Assembly (NCBI GenBank): GCA_051888775.1
Contig: JBJFCE010000069.1
Span: 1 to 40,941, forward strand
Origin: JBJFCE01 sp051888775
Lineage (GTDB): Bacteria; Bacillota; Clostridia; Lachnospirales; Lachnospiraceae
Direction of reading: 5' to 3'
Length of the DNA: 40,941 nt
In this document: one piece after another, positions 7,130 through 15,796 of the stretch
Layout: each line of letters opens with the position of its first letter
How positions within the stretch are numbered: the first letter of the stretch is position 1
Notes under the pieces: generated by a model
Database searches by the model: none
The model's input: the letters and a program-made list of their open reading frames with translations, nothing else
What the model was told of the DNA's origin: nothing
Program-made: the position numbers and the translations under genes

Positions 7130-9160
7130 TTAATTATTTGAATTTTTCTCCTCTACCGCTCTTTCTACAAACGGTCCTTTCTTACTCTTATCCTCATATA
7201 ACCGTTCATCTGCAAGCTCTGCCAATGCATTCGGATCTACACCTTTACCTATTACAAAATCGCAGACACCGATAGATGCCATGACCTCATACGGCTTTCC
7301 GGAACAGAGATTGCGATCTGAAAGGAACTGTTTGATATGATGTTTTACATTCTCCCCGTTTCCGGCTTCCTCCACCAATGCACATCCGGAGAACTCATCA
7401 CCGCCAATGCGTCCGACAATTCCACTCTGTCCCAGTGCCGCTTCCAGTGCCTCCGCACAGCTGCGGATTGCATAGTTTCCTTCCGCATGGGTGTAACGAT
7501 CATTGATCAGCTTCAGATAATTCAAGTCGGCATATATCATAACCGCTTCTTTTCCTTCCAGCTTCGGATCCGCAAGCATCGCCTTCATTTTTGTGATAAA
7601 TCCTCTTCGATTCAAAATTCCCGTTAATTCATCCTTATTGGAAATATCATCCAGAATGAGATTCTCCCGCTCCAGTTTCTGCACCATTTCTTCTTTATCT
7701 TCCAACAGTTTCTCCTGTGTGGAGAACAGTTCCATGATCTTGATGGCAATGCTGATCTGATAGCAAAGCATCTCGACATAATGAAAGTATTGATACGGCA
7801 TATCGCATACCAGTATCCCATACTGCAATTCACGGGAATAGACATCGATAATAATATAGTTCTTTCGTTCCTCGGAATAATAATCGTTGCTGAATAATTC
7901 TCCCATGGAAATTCTCTGCTTTGCTCTCGGTAATTCTTCTGCTTTCTCACCTGTTTTGTAAGCACGCAGATACATCGCCTCCGGCAGTCTCCATGAATGA
8001 TCCTGCTGATATGCAATCGGTTTATTGATCATATACAGGAAATAGCTGCTTACATCCTTAAGTGACAAAGCATCCAGAATCTTTGCATAATTCTGATTAC
8101 TGCTACTGCCAAACATCAACATATCCCGACTGACAATGTTCATGGTATGATTCATATCCACCATCATGGACAGTTTTTTCAAATATTCCGTCTCTTTTTC
8201 CTTGGAACTTGCTTTCTTGCGGGCTTTGATCCCACTTACTGACTCTCTGATCACAAAAGCGGTATCTACAAGAAAATGCTTCTCCGGCAGCTTGCCGGTA
8301 CTTTTTCCGTCCTTCTGATCGCCCGGCTCACTGTTTTTATCCCGATCTGCCAACATATCATGGCACTCCACCATTGCACGATACCCCAGTATGGAAGCAT
8401 CCGCTCTGACAGTCGCAAGCGGAGGCTCCATGAATTCCGCATCTTCGATATCATCAAAGCCAAGGACACAAATATCCCTGCCGATCACAAAGTGATACTT
8501 CTGGAGCACCTTATACACAGTCTTTGCCATTGCATCGTTTGCACAGACAATCGCATCCATATCCGGATTATTCAACAGAAGCTTTTCTACTTCGGAGATG
8601 CATTTATCGCTAAAATCCCCATATGCGATTCTGCGCTCCTCTACTGCAATCCCCTTCTCGGTCAGTACATCCTTATAGACCTGTAATCGCTCTCTTGCAT
8701 CATCATTGTCCGTATCACCGGTCAGCATACCGATATGACTGCACTGGCGTTCATCAATCAGATAGCGGATTCCTGTTCCCAGACCATTCACATTATCATA
8801 CTTAATGGAAGAATACCCTTCTTCTTCAGAAGCAATCAATAATACCGGAACATCTCCGAAACTATGCAAAATCTCTCTGCACCGTTTTGCACTTGTACGA
8901 TAACCGATCGTACTTAAACACAGCAACACCATATCCAGCGACTGACCCTGCGCATACGAGATCAAATAATTATACTGATACTCATATTTCTGATTCTGAT
9001 CATTTTTGCTTTCTTCTGTTTGTCCGAGATATTTTACCGGGAAAATAAACAAGTTATCTCCAACCAATTCAGCCGCACGCATGGCACCCTTGCAGATTTG
9101 ATTAGAAAAATCATCTTCTACATTTCCGACGATCAGTCCCACATTATAGCGTTTCTTCAT
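7130..9160 (-). CDS. LacI-type sugar-sensor domain fused to a GGDEF diguanylate cyclase
   Basis: A 676-residue cytosolic protein. Residues about 1-310 form a LacI/PurR-type periplasmic-binding-like sensor (starting NVGLIVGNVEDDFSNQI, with ICVLGFDDIEDAEFMEPPLA), but there is no N-terminal helix-turn-helix. A middle region of about 200 residues, ending in a coiled segment, precedes a C-terminal GGDEF domain with intact GRIGGDEFSG and DLNYLKLINDRY. It should make cyclic di-GMP in response to a bound small molecule, probably a sugar or nucleoside. The RxxD inhibitory site usually just before GGDEF is replaced (GQSG), so product inhibition is unlikely. AGAGG supports the start. It lies 48 bases after the Nudix gene. 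The ligand is unknown. Confidence 0.9.
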   Translation of the reverse strand: MKKRYNVGLIVGNVEDDFSNQICKGAMRAAELVGDNLFIFPVKYLGQTEESKNDQNQKYEYQYNYLISYAQGQSLDMVLLCLSTIGYRTSAKRCREILHSFGDVPVLLIASEEEGYSSIKYDNVNGLGTGIRYLIDERQCSHIGMLTGDTDNDDARERLQVYKDVLTEKGIAVEERRIAYGDFSDKCISEVEKLLLNNPDMDAIVCANDAMAKTVYKVLQKYHFVIGRDICVLGFDDIEDAEFMEPPLATVRADASILGYRAMVECHDMLADRDKNSEPGDQKDGKSTGKLPEKHFLVDTAFVIRESVSGIKARKKASSKEKETEYLKKLSMMVDMNHTMNIVSRDMLMFGSSSNQNYAKILDALSLKDVSSYFLYMINKPIAYQQDHSWRLPEAMYLRAYKTGEKAEELPRAKQRISMGELFSNDYYSEERKNYIIIDVYSRELQYGILVCDMPYQYFHYVEMLCYQISIAIKIMELFSTQEKLLEDKEEMVQKLERENLILDDISNKDELTGILNRRGFITKMKAMLADPKLEGKEAVMIYADLNYLKLINDRYTHAEGNYAIRSCAEALEAALGQSGIVGRIGGDEFSGCALVEEAGNGENVKHHIKQFLSDRNLCSGKPYEVMASIGVCDFVIGKGVDPNALAELADERLYEDKSKKGPFVERAVEEKNSNN

Positions 9161-9208
9161 AGATTCAGCCTCTTTTCACAACATCACAAAATCACAAGTT
9201 ATTATATC

Positions 9209-10240
9209 TCAAAAACAACCCTTAATCATCCGAAATTCTTGCGGAAAAATACAAAAATTTTGATTTCCTGCTTCCAGCTCTTTCAGACACTCCTCATAAT
9301 CCATAAAGCGCACTGCATCAATTTCCGATTTCTGCAGTCTCAACTGTTCGATATCACCGTTCCATTCGTATAGATAAACAGCACTGATCTGTCTGTCAAT
9401 AAACGGCTTTCCGTAAAACTCCATATCTTTTTTCAAGCGGATATAATCAACAAAACATAATTCTTCCGGCTGTACCGTAAGTCCCAGCTCCTCTTCCAGT
9501 TCCCGAACTGCAGACTGTATAAAATCACTGCCCGCCGGAATATGTCCCGCGGACGAAATATCCCAACACCCCGGAAACGAATCCTTATCTCGGCTGCGTT
9601 TCTGCAACAGCACATCCATTCCGCCATCCTCACGCTTCCGGACGATCCAGACATGCGAAGTCGCATGCCATGTTCCGTATGTATGTACCAGATTTCGTTC
9701 CCTTGCCTGACCCGTACGGTTTCCGTTTTCATCCAGGATATCCAGAAGTTCCATATCCGTACCGTTCAAAACCGCCCGTTCCAGACGATTCCCGACGTAT
9801 GCAAGCTTTAAGGAAAAGAACGGTTCCTTCCTCATCAACAGGCCAAAAAAGATTCTGTCTCCTTCCCATAAATTCAGCGAAAAGACATCCTCTTTGGGAA
9901 CCCATACCAATTCTCCCTCATCACAATCCCGAAGCGTTCCCTCATACTCCGTAGCTGTGTATAAGAACATATACTCACAGATCGGCTGGTTGCCTGCCTG
10001 CGTTGGCTCATTTTCCCGAAAACAAAAGGTCACAACTCCACGAAGCTGCCATTTTGTCAGACGAAGCCCTGTTTCTTCATACGCTTCCCTGAACAAGCAC
10101 TCCTCCGGGCTCTCATTTTGTTCAAAATGCCCACCGATACCGATCCATTTATCTTTATTCACATCTGCTTTTTTCTTAATCCGGTGCATCATCAGATAAG
10201 CATCTTCTGTCTCAATATAACACAAAGTTGTCAATTCCAT
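9209..10240 (-). CDS. Tandem Nudix hydrolase (two Nudix domains)
   Basis: A 343-residue protein with two Nudix domains. The first (residues about 1-130) has a complete box, GHFEQNESPEECLFREAYEE, and resembles 8-oxo-dGTP diphosphatases of the MutT group. The second (about 165-335) resembles isopentenyl-diphosphate-isomerase-like Nudix proteins; its box, GHIPAGSDFIQSAVRELEEE, keeps the REL-EEE metal ligands but has Ser where the first Glu normally stands. Together it may sanitise oxidised nucleotides and a second diphosphate substrate. GAGGAAACAGAC precedes the ATG. It stands upstream of the GGDEF gene on the same strand. Substrates are not determinable here. Confidence 0.88.
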   Translation of the reverse strand: MELTTLCYIETEDAYLMMHRIKKKADVNKDKWIGIGGHFEQNESPEECLFREAYEETGLRLTKWQLRGVVTFCFRENEPTQAGNQPICEYMFLYTATEYEGTLRDCDEGELVWVPKEDVFSLNLWEGDRIFFGLLMRKEPFFSLKLAYVGNRLERAVLNGTDMELLDILDENGNRTGQARERNLVHTYGTWHATSHVWIVRKREDGGMDVLLQKRSRDKDSFPGCWDISSAGHIPAGSDFIQSAVRELEEELGLTVQPEELCFVDYIRLKKDMEFYGKPFIDRQISAVYLYEWNGDIEQLRLQKSEIDAVRFMDYEECLKELEAGNQNFCIFPQEFRMIKGCF

Positions 10241-10344
10241 GTCTGTTTCCTCATCTGTCCATGACGCTTTGAATAGGACATTTTTCCTATATCTTTATCA
10301 TATCAAATATTCTGACTTTCGCAAGGAAAAAATATGTAAAAAAC

Positions 10345-10383
10345 AAAAATCCCCATGTGATTCCTCTTTCACATAGGGATTTT
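10345..10383. terminator. Terminator downstream of the DUF1540 gene
   Basis: AAAATCCC-TATGTGA paired with TCACATGGGGATTTTT gives a stem of about 13 bp bounded by A and T tracts, usable on both strands. It separates the DUF1540 gene from the Nudix gene. Confidence 0.85.
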
Positions 10384-10462
10384 CATACATGCAGTTTTAA
10401 AACGGCTCATGCCTGCCGAATATCGATTGTGCAAACGCAGCTGATACACTGTCAATCAGATT

Positions 10463-10780
10463 TCATTTTTCCATACGAAAGGTATCACATTCAGTCTCCC
10501 GGCTGTGACACGCGTTTGTACCTCCGATATCCACGCTTTGTGCATGGCACTTATAATTGTTATTGTACATACATTTACATGCTTCACAATCAATACTGAT
10601 CGTCTGACTCGGATGATCCAGTGCACTCTTGTAACTGTCGCGACTTTTGTCAACAAAGCTTTCACAGCAGGTTTCCACACTCTTTTCCGCCTGACTTCCG
10701 CCAACCATAATGTCGCCCTTGCTGCAATAGCGATCCTTATTATAGGTACAGTTGACTGCCGCACATCTTAACTCTGCCAT
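10463..10780 (-). CDS. DUF1540 protein with two Cys-rich repeats
   Basis: A 105-residue protein with two DUF1540-type units, one near residue 5 (RCAAVNCTYNKDRYCSKGDI) and one near residue 65 (CEACKCMYNNNYKCHAQSVD). The spaced cysteines suggest metal binding or disulfides. The family is common in Clostridia and has no established function. The start is set at 10780, where AGGAGG lies about nine bases upstream; a longer frame to 10816 is less likely. It has its own terminator, and no partner gene is obvious. Confidence 0.88.
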   Translation of the reverse strand: MAELRCAAVNCTYNKDRYCSKGDIMVGGSQAEKSVETCCESFVDKSRDSYKSALDHPSQTISIDCEACKCMYNNNYKCHAQSVDIGGTNACHSRETECDTFRMEK

Positions 10781-10916
10781 TCTCCATTCCTCCTGCAAAT
10801 TTTCATACTGTAGCAAATTCGCTCTGCTACATCTTTATTGTTGTCTGCAGGAAAAATTTTATTCCGGTCAAAACATCATTTTCAGCCTGTTATAAAATTA
10901 TCAATAATGCATTTTG

Positions 10917-11156
10917 TCAATCAAGATAATGACCTACAGAGGATGTATTATACTGCTTCTTGATTTCCATCATAACAGAACCGTCCTCTAAAGTTTCTTC
11001 AGACAAAATGCGGTACTGGGTTCCGCTTCTGTCTAAATGCTTTTTGTATCTGTCCACTTCCTCTTTCACCATCTGTACTGCATAATCGTGACCGACATCC
11101 TCTTTGAGCATAAAATGTAACGTTTGAATGATGCATGCTGCTTTTACTCTTTTCAT
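10917..11156 (-). CDS. Small conserved-looking protein of unknown function (79 residues)
   Basis: Not recognised. The 79-residue product begins MKRVKAACIIQTLHFML, is charged and predicted mostly helical, with a middle segment VQMVKEEVDRYKKHL and a C-terminal beta-like stretch TQYRILSEETLEDGSVMMEI. AAGGAAGG before the ATG at 11156 supports this start over the longer frame to 11222. There is no signal peptide or membrane segment. It sits alone between the thrS terminator and the DUF1540 gene. Confidence 0.7.
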   Translation of the reverse strand: MKRVKAACIIQTLHFMLKEDVGHDYAVQMVKEEVDRYKKHLDRSGTQYRILSEETLEDGSVMMEIKKQYNTSSVGHYLD

Positions 11157-11231
11157 AACAGATTCCTTCCTTTTCCTTATTCTATTGTGTTCCTGTTCGG
11201 AACGTTTGCCTGCATTGCACACTTTAAATGC

Positions 11232-11280
11232 AAAAAAAAGACCGTACGCTCTGAATATAATAAGCGAAACCGATCTTTTT
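11232..11280. terminator. Terminator-like hairpin, transcript not identified
   Basis: AAAAAGATCGG...CGC pairs imperfectly with GCGTACGGTCTTTTTTTT across a 14-base AT-rich loop. It is symmetric enough to work on either strand. No coding region ends at it, which is why a short RNA is considered. Confidence 0.55.
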
Positions 11281-11470
11281 CAATACGTTTGCTGTATGTA
11301 ATTACAAGCTGTTTTATGCAATAATAATAACATATTTTTTAATTTTGTGTAAGTGATTTTTCTGAACTATAATCATAATACATAGCAGACTTATGATATA
11401 AAAACCTTATCCGAAACAGAAAGCGTCCGAATAGACATCTATCGTGAATGCACAACATTCATGACAGGGC

Positions 11471-11511
11471 AAAAAATGAGAGAAACACGGCATTTCTGCC
11501 GCATTTCTCCC
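11471..11511 (-). terminator. Terminator of the thrS transcript
   Basis: GGGAGAAATGCGGCA-GAAA-TGCCGTGTTTCTCTC forms a stem of about 15 bp with small internal mismatches, followed by ATTTTTTG. It lies about 39 bases after the thrS stop. Confidence 0.85.
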
Positions 11512-11549
11512 ATGCATCTCAGCCATAAATCTGCCACCATGGCATCATA

Positions 11550-13523
11550 CTATTTATTCTGAACGTTCTCTTCCACAACCTCTTCTTTACGGATTTCCTT
11601 CGTGCGGATCTCCTTACAGATCTGGTCAATGAACTCGGAAAGAGGCTTTTGTCCTTCATCACCCGCAAAACGGCTTCTGACAGATACCAGTCCCTGTTCC
11701 TCCTCCTGTTGACCGACTACAAGCATATACGGAAGCTTGGCAAGTCTTGCCTCACGGATCTTAAAGCCAATTTTTTCGGAACGGTTATCAACAGTTACAT
11801 CCACATCATTTGCGGCAAGCTCCTTACGTACCTTCTCGGCATAATCCGTATATTTATCGGAAATCGGAAGCACGCGTACCTGTTCCGGACATAACCAGGT
11901 CGGGAACTTTCCGGCATATTTTTCGATCAGCCATGCCAGTGTTCTTTCATAGCATCCGAGAGAAGTTCTGTGAATAATGTAAGGACGTACCTTGTTACCG
12001 TTCTGATCGATATAATACATATCAAAATTCTCGGCAATCGCACAGTCAAGCTGGATCGTGATCATTGTATCCTCTTTGCCGTACACATTCTTTGCCTGAA
12101 TATCGATCTTGGGTCCGTAGAATGCAGCTTCGCCGTCCGCTTCTTCAAAAGGAACATTCTTCTCTAACAGCACCTTGCGAAGAGCATCCTGTGTGGATTC
12201 CCAGTAATGTTCATCTCCCAGATATTTTTCCTTATTGGAAGGATCCCATTTGGAAAGCCGGAACGTAACATCCTTTTCCAGTCCAAGAACACTTAAAATA
12301 TAGTAGGCAAGGTTAAAGCAGTTTGCCAGTTCTTCCTCAGTCTGATCCGGACGGATCACATTGTGTCCTTCGGAAATCGTAAACTGGCGTACACGGGTCA
12401 GTCCGTGCATCTCTCCGGAATCCTCATTACGGAATAACGTAGAGGTCTCACCCATTCTATAAGGCAGATCACGATAAGACTTCTGTGTATTCTTATAGAC
12501 AAAATACTGGAACGGACAGGTCATCGGACGAAGCGCAAATACTTCCTTGTCCGTTTCCTCGTCTCCGAGTACGAACATGCCGTCCTTGTAATGATCCCAA
12601 TGTCCGGAAATCTTATACAGATCGCTCTTTGCCATCAGCGGTGTTCTCGTGCGTACATAACCCCACTCTTTTTCCTCCAGATCTTCAATCCATCTCTGGA
12701 GCTTCATGATCATCTTGGTTCCCTTCGGTGTAAATAAAGGAAGACCCTGACCGATAACATCCACGGTTGTAAACAGTTCCATCTCACGACCGAGCTTATT
12801 GTGATCGCGACGCTTTGCATCCTCCAATTTTTCCAGATGCTCATTCAATTCTTCCTTTTTATTAAAAGCCGTACCGTAGATTCGCTGTAAACGAGCCTTG
12901 GAAGAATCTCCTCTCCAATATGCCATGGAAGAAGAGATCAGCTTAAATGCCTTGATATTCTTGGTACTCATCAGGTGCGGTCCGGCACACAGGTCCACAA
13001 ATTCACCCTGATCATAGAAAGAAATTTCTGCATCTTCCGGCAGATCCTCGATCAGCTCTACCTTAAACGGTTCGCCCTTTTCCTGCATGAATTTGATTGC
13101 TTCGGCTCTCGGAAGGGTAAAACGTGTAAGCTCATGTCCTTCTTTGATGATCTTCTTCATCTCGGCTTCCAGATTATCCAGATCTTCTCTGGAGAACGGC
13201 TCCGCCTCAAAATCATAGTAAAAACCGTCCTCGATCGCCGGTCCGATCGTCACCTTTGCATTCGGGAACAGTCTCTTAACTGCCTGTGCCAGCACATGGG
13301 AGGCTGTATGGCGAATGACCTTTAATCCTTCCGGATCACTTGCGGTTACAATATTCAGTTCGCAATCCGATTCGATCACGGTGCGTAGATCCACAACCTT
13401 TCCGTTCACTTCTCCGGCACATGCCACACGTGCCAGCCCCTCGCTGATATCCGCAGCAATCTCATATACGCTCATAGCGCGGTCATATTCTTTTACACTT
13501 CCGTCTTTTAATGTGATTTTCAT
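11550..13523 (-). CDS. thrS: Threonyl-tRNA synthetase
   Basis: ThrRS charges tRNA-Thr and edits mischarged Ser-tRNA. The 657-residue protein has an N-terminal TGS domain (KITLKDGSVKEY), the second-additional-domain editing motif HTASHVLAQAV near residue 85, class II motif 2 TLFRNEDSGEMHGLTRVRQF, zinc ligand Cys in RPMTCPFQYF, and a C-terminal anticodon-binding domain. The ATG at 13523 overlaps the stop of the upstream small gene (ATGA), implying translational coupling; the longer frame to 13565 is rejected. Expression is controlled by the threonine T-box leader at 13905-14175. Confidence 0.97.
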   Translation of the reverse strand: MKITLKDGSVKEYDRAMSVYEIAADISEGLARVACAGEVNGKVVDLRTVIESDCELNIVTASDPEGLKVIRHTASHVLAQAVKRLFPNAKVTIGPAIEDGFYYDFEAEPFSREDLDNLEAEMKKIIKEGHELTRFTLPRAEAIKFMQEKGEPFKVELIEDLPEDAEISFYDQGEFVDLCAGPHLMSTKNIKAFKLISSSMAYWRGDSSKARLQRIYGTAFNKKEELNEHLEKLEDAKRRDHNKLGREMELFTTVDVIGQGLPLFTPKGTKMIMKLQRWIEDLEEKEWGYVRTRTPLMAKSDLYKISGHWDHYKDGMFVLGDEETDKEVFALRPMTCPFQYFVYKNTQKSYRDLPYRMGETSTLFRNEDSGEMHGLTRVRQFTISEGHNVIRPDQTEEELANCFNLAYYILSVLGLEKDVTFRLSKWDPSNKEKYLGDEHYWESTQDALRKVLLEKNVPFEEADGEAAFYGPKIDIQAKNVYGKEDTMITIQLDCAIAENFDMYYIDQNGNKVRPYIIHRTSLGCYERTLAWLIEKYAGKFPTWLCPEQVRVLPISDKYTDYAEKVRKELAANDVDVTVDNRSEKIGFKIREARLAKLPYMLVVGQQEEEQGLVSVRSRFAGDEGQKPLSEFIDQICKEIRTKEIRKEEVVEENVQNK

Positions 13524-13822
13524 GCTTCTTCCGACTCCTTTTCCATTGCTTTTTTCTTTCTGCATTTCTGCTTTTTACATGTTTTCTTAGCGCTTGTATT
13601 GCCTAATGCCGGCTCTGTCTGATTGCCGTTTCCGTTGTTCTGATTGCCGCTGCCGTTTCCGCTTCCAAGGTTTAATGACCAGCTCCATCCGGTTGCCATC
13701 CTTGCCACGAGCATTCCGACTACCATACCGCCAAAGGTACAGGCAGCCGCACCAAGTACCAGTTCCCGTCCGGTAACGGTTGTCGTTTGTGCCAGTTTCT
13801 CCATTGTCTCATTCCACTTCAT
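13520..13822 (-). CDS. Small single-pass membrane protein coupled to thrS
   Basis: A 100-residue protein I do not recognise. It has one hydrophobic segment (about residues 20-43, LVLGAAACTFGGMVVGMLVA), then a Gly/Asn-rich linker (NQNNGNGNQ), then a very basic tail with two cysteines (KKTCKKQKCRKKKA). A strong GGGAGG lies upstream of the ATG. Its TGA overlaps the thrS ATG. It is the first gene after the threonine T-box, so it is induced with thrS when threonyl-tRNA is scarce. The basic cytoplasmic-looking tail could touch RNA or membrane lipids, but that is speculation. Confidence 0.8.
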   Translation of the reverse strand: MKWNETMEKLAQTTTVTGRELVLGAAACTFGGMVVGMLVARMATGWSWSLNLGSGNGSGNQNNGNGNQTEPALGNTSAKKTCKKQKCRKKKAMEKESEEA

Positions 13823-13904
13823 ACGATTCCTCCCTAAGTTCCTGTGATAAGTCGTTTATTCAGTTGCCCGTTGTTTCCTGTATCGGGAAATCATAAGAAC
13901 TTCC

Positions 13905-14175
13905 CATACAAAAAAACGTCCCCCACATTGCTGATGCAATGCAAGGGACGTAAGTTTACGCGGTTCCACCCAGCTTGCAGGATAGACTTTGTCTGTTCCT
14001 GCCTCTCATTTTCCCATAACGCCGGGTTGCGGACTCTATTAAAGCCACTCCGGGGTGGTCTTAAACCGGTTCCTGTCAGGCGCTTCCAGCACGTTTTCAC
14101 GGCGCCCTTCTCTGGGACATTCCCTTGTTTACTTTCCCCATCAACGTATTATCCGATCGTGTCTTTTTCCGACAC
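13905..14175 (-). promoter_or_regulatory. T-box leader (tRNA-Thr sensing)
   Basis: The minus strand carries the T-box sequence GGGTGGAACCGCGT at 13971-13958, followed by a terminator whose stem is ACGTCCC...GGGGACGT with seven T (to about 13909). The upstream part has the Stem I landmark GGGGAAAGTAAACAAGGG, and AGGAACCGG at the specifier position offers ACC, a threonine codon. Uncharged tRNA-Thr would stabilise the antiterminator and allow transcription of the small membrane gene and thrS. Confidence 0.95.
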
Positions 14176-14179
14176 CGTT

Positions 14180-14208
14180 ATTCTATTCCAAAACAAACAG
14201 AATGTAAA
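14180..14208 (-). promoter_or_regulatory. Promoter of the thrS T-box transcript
   Basis: TTTACA at 14208-14203 and TAGAAT at 14185-14180 are 17 bases apart, placed so that transcription begins at the 5' end of the T-box leader. Confidence 0.8.
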
Positions 14209-14222
14209 GTATTTTTTCGATT

Positions 14223-15761
14223 TTAAATTCTGTAAAATCCTGCCGATTTTGCCGGAACCGTAATCGTCTGACCCTGTACGGTGACCTCACCGCCGTAGCT
14301 GTAAACGGTTTCTTTTATATCATAGTCACCTGCAAAAGAGGTTTCTTTTGCTGACGGATTGAGTACCACCAATATTCTGTCCGTTCCTTTGCTTCTGATA
14401 TAAGCAAACGGATAGCTGTCCGGCTCTGCATAGACAAATGAAATCTCTCCCTTGCTCTGCAATGCAGGATTCTCCTGACGGATCCGTATCAGCTTCTGAA
14501 CCTCATGATACAAAGACTCCGGGTCTGCCAGCTGTGCCTTCACGGTCGGACGGTCTGCACTTTCATCCTGCGGAATATACAGCTTCTCCTTCGGCGCACT
14601 GCTAAAGCCCGCATTGACACCGTCATCCCACTGCATCGGGGAACGTGATCCCGTTCTGTCATAACCACCCTCTACAGAAGTCAGACCTTCCACATATCTC
14701 ATACCGATTTCATCCCCGTAATAGATAAACGGTGCGCCCGGCATGGACAGTAAAAATGCAAATACAATCTTCAGTTCCCCGCCATGAATGGTTTTGGCAA
14801 GGCGCCCCATATCATGATTTCCGGAAGGAATACAGATCAAACCTTTCTTTTCGGATTTTTCATAATTTTCCAGATACTTCTTTACAAATTCCGAAACATC
14901 GCCTTTTCCCTCGGAAGAAAAATAAGGATGCTCGCAGCGGAACAGATCATTGTAATGCGACGGCCCGAAATGCAACAGGAAATCCATATGGAAGCCTCCC
15001 TGCAGGGATTTATCCGGCTCTCCCCATTCAGATACCATTGCAGCTTCGGGAAATTCCTCATCAAGGAACGCACGGACTTTTTTCCAGAGCGCGATCGTTC
15101 CTTTTCCGTCCTCGTCCAGCTTGACCAGAGAACCCGCCATATCCACACGGAAACCGTCACAGCCCATACGCAGCCAGAAGCGCATGATATTTTTCAGTTC
15201 TTCCAGTGTTGCACGCGGTCCTTCGTCATCAACCGACTGCTGCCACGGCTTCTGCGGTTTATAAAAACCGTAATTCAAAGCCGGCTGATGAGAAAAGAAA
15301 TTGACTGCACAGGACCCATCCCTGTCGGAAATACCGCGGATACAGCCCATTCCCTGCGGCTCCTCCCAGATACTGTCCGTCCAGACATAACGATCGGTAT
15401 ATGCATTTTTTTCCGGCTTCATGGATTCCTTGAACCACGGATGCTCCGTAGAGGTATGTCCCGGAACCAGATCAAGTAAAATATGCATATCCCGCTTATG
15501 TACTTCTTCAAATAACTGCTTTAAATCCTCATTTGTACCGTACCGCGGTGCCGCCATATAATAGTCAGCCACATCATAACCGGCATCCCCGAACGGAGAT
15601 GCAAAGCATGGATTCATCCAGATCGCATTACAGCCAAGCTCCCTGATGTAATCCAGTTTTTCTATAATTCCCTGAAAATCTCCGATTCCGTCTGCATTGG
15701 AATCTTTAAAAGACTGCGGATAGATTTCATAAAAAATCGCATTATCAAGCCATTTGGACAT
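14223..15761 (-). CDS. GH13 alpha-glycosidase (alpha-amylase family)
   Basis: A cytoplasmic 512-residue (beta/alpha)8-barrel enzyme acting on alpha-glucosides, maltodextrins or related sugars. It begins WLDNAIFYEIYPQSFKDSNA and has all the GH13 catalytic blocks: DLVPGH, GFRVDMAG with the nucleophile Asp near residue 206, VSEWGEPD with the acid/base Glu, and SGNHDMGR with the stabilising Asp. No signal peptide is present, so it acts on imported sugars. AGGAG lies eight bases before the ATG. Similar proteins are annotated as oligo-1,6-glucosidase, alpha-glucosidase or trehalose synthase; I cannot choose among them. Downstream is the T-box region; upstream is hairpin B2. Confidence 0.92.
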   Translation of the reverse strand: MSKWLDNAIFYEIYPQSFKDSNADGIGDFQGIIEKLDYIRELGCNAIWMNPCFASPFGDAGYDVADYYMAAPRYGTNEDLKQLFEEVHKRDMHILLDLVPGHTSTEHPWFKESMKPEKNAYTDRYVWTDSIWEEPQGMGCIRGISDRDGSCAVNFFSHQPALNYGFYKPQKPWQQSVDDEGPRATLEELKNIMRFWLRMGCDGFRVDMAGSLVKLDEDGKGTIALWKKVRAFLDEEFPEAAMVSEWGEPDKSLQGGFHMDFLLHFGPSHYNDLFRCEHPYFSSEGKGDVSEFVKKYLENYEKSEKKGLICIPSGNHDMGRLAKTIHGGELKIVFAFLLSMPGAPFIYYGDEIGMRYVEGLTSVEGGYDRTGSRSPMQWDDGVNAGFSSAPKEKLYIPQDESADRPTVKAQLADPESLYHEVQKLIRIRQENPALQSKGEISFVYAEPDSYPFAYIRSKGTDRILVVLNPSAKETSFAGDYDIKETVYSYGGEVTVQGQTITVPAKSAGFYRI

Positions 15762-15796
15762 GTCATATTCTCCTTTTCTTATTCGCTTTTATTGGT

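Larger units (their letters stand above)
11157..11549. other. Intergenic region between thrS and the 79-residue gene
   Basis: This 393-base gap contains the thrS terminator (11471-11511) and a second terminator-like hairpin (11232-11280) flanked by A and T tracts on both sides. The AT-rich stretch of about 190 bases between them has no convincing gene and no clear promoter, but a short untranslated RNA on the minus strand ending at 11232 is possible. Confidence 0.6.
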
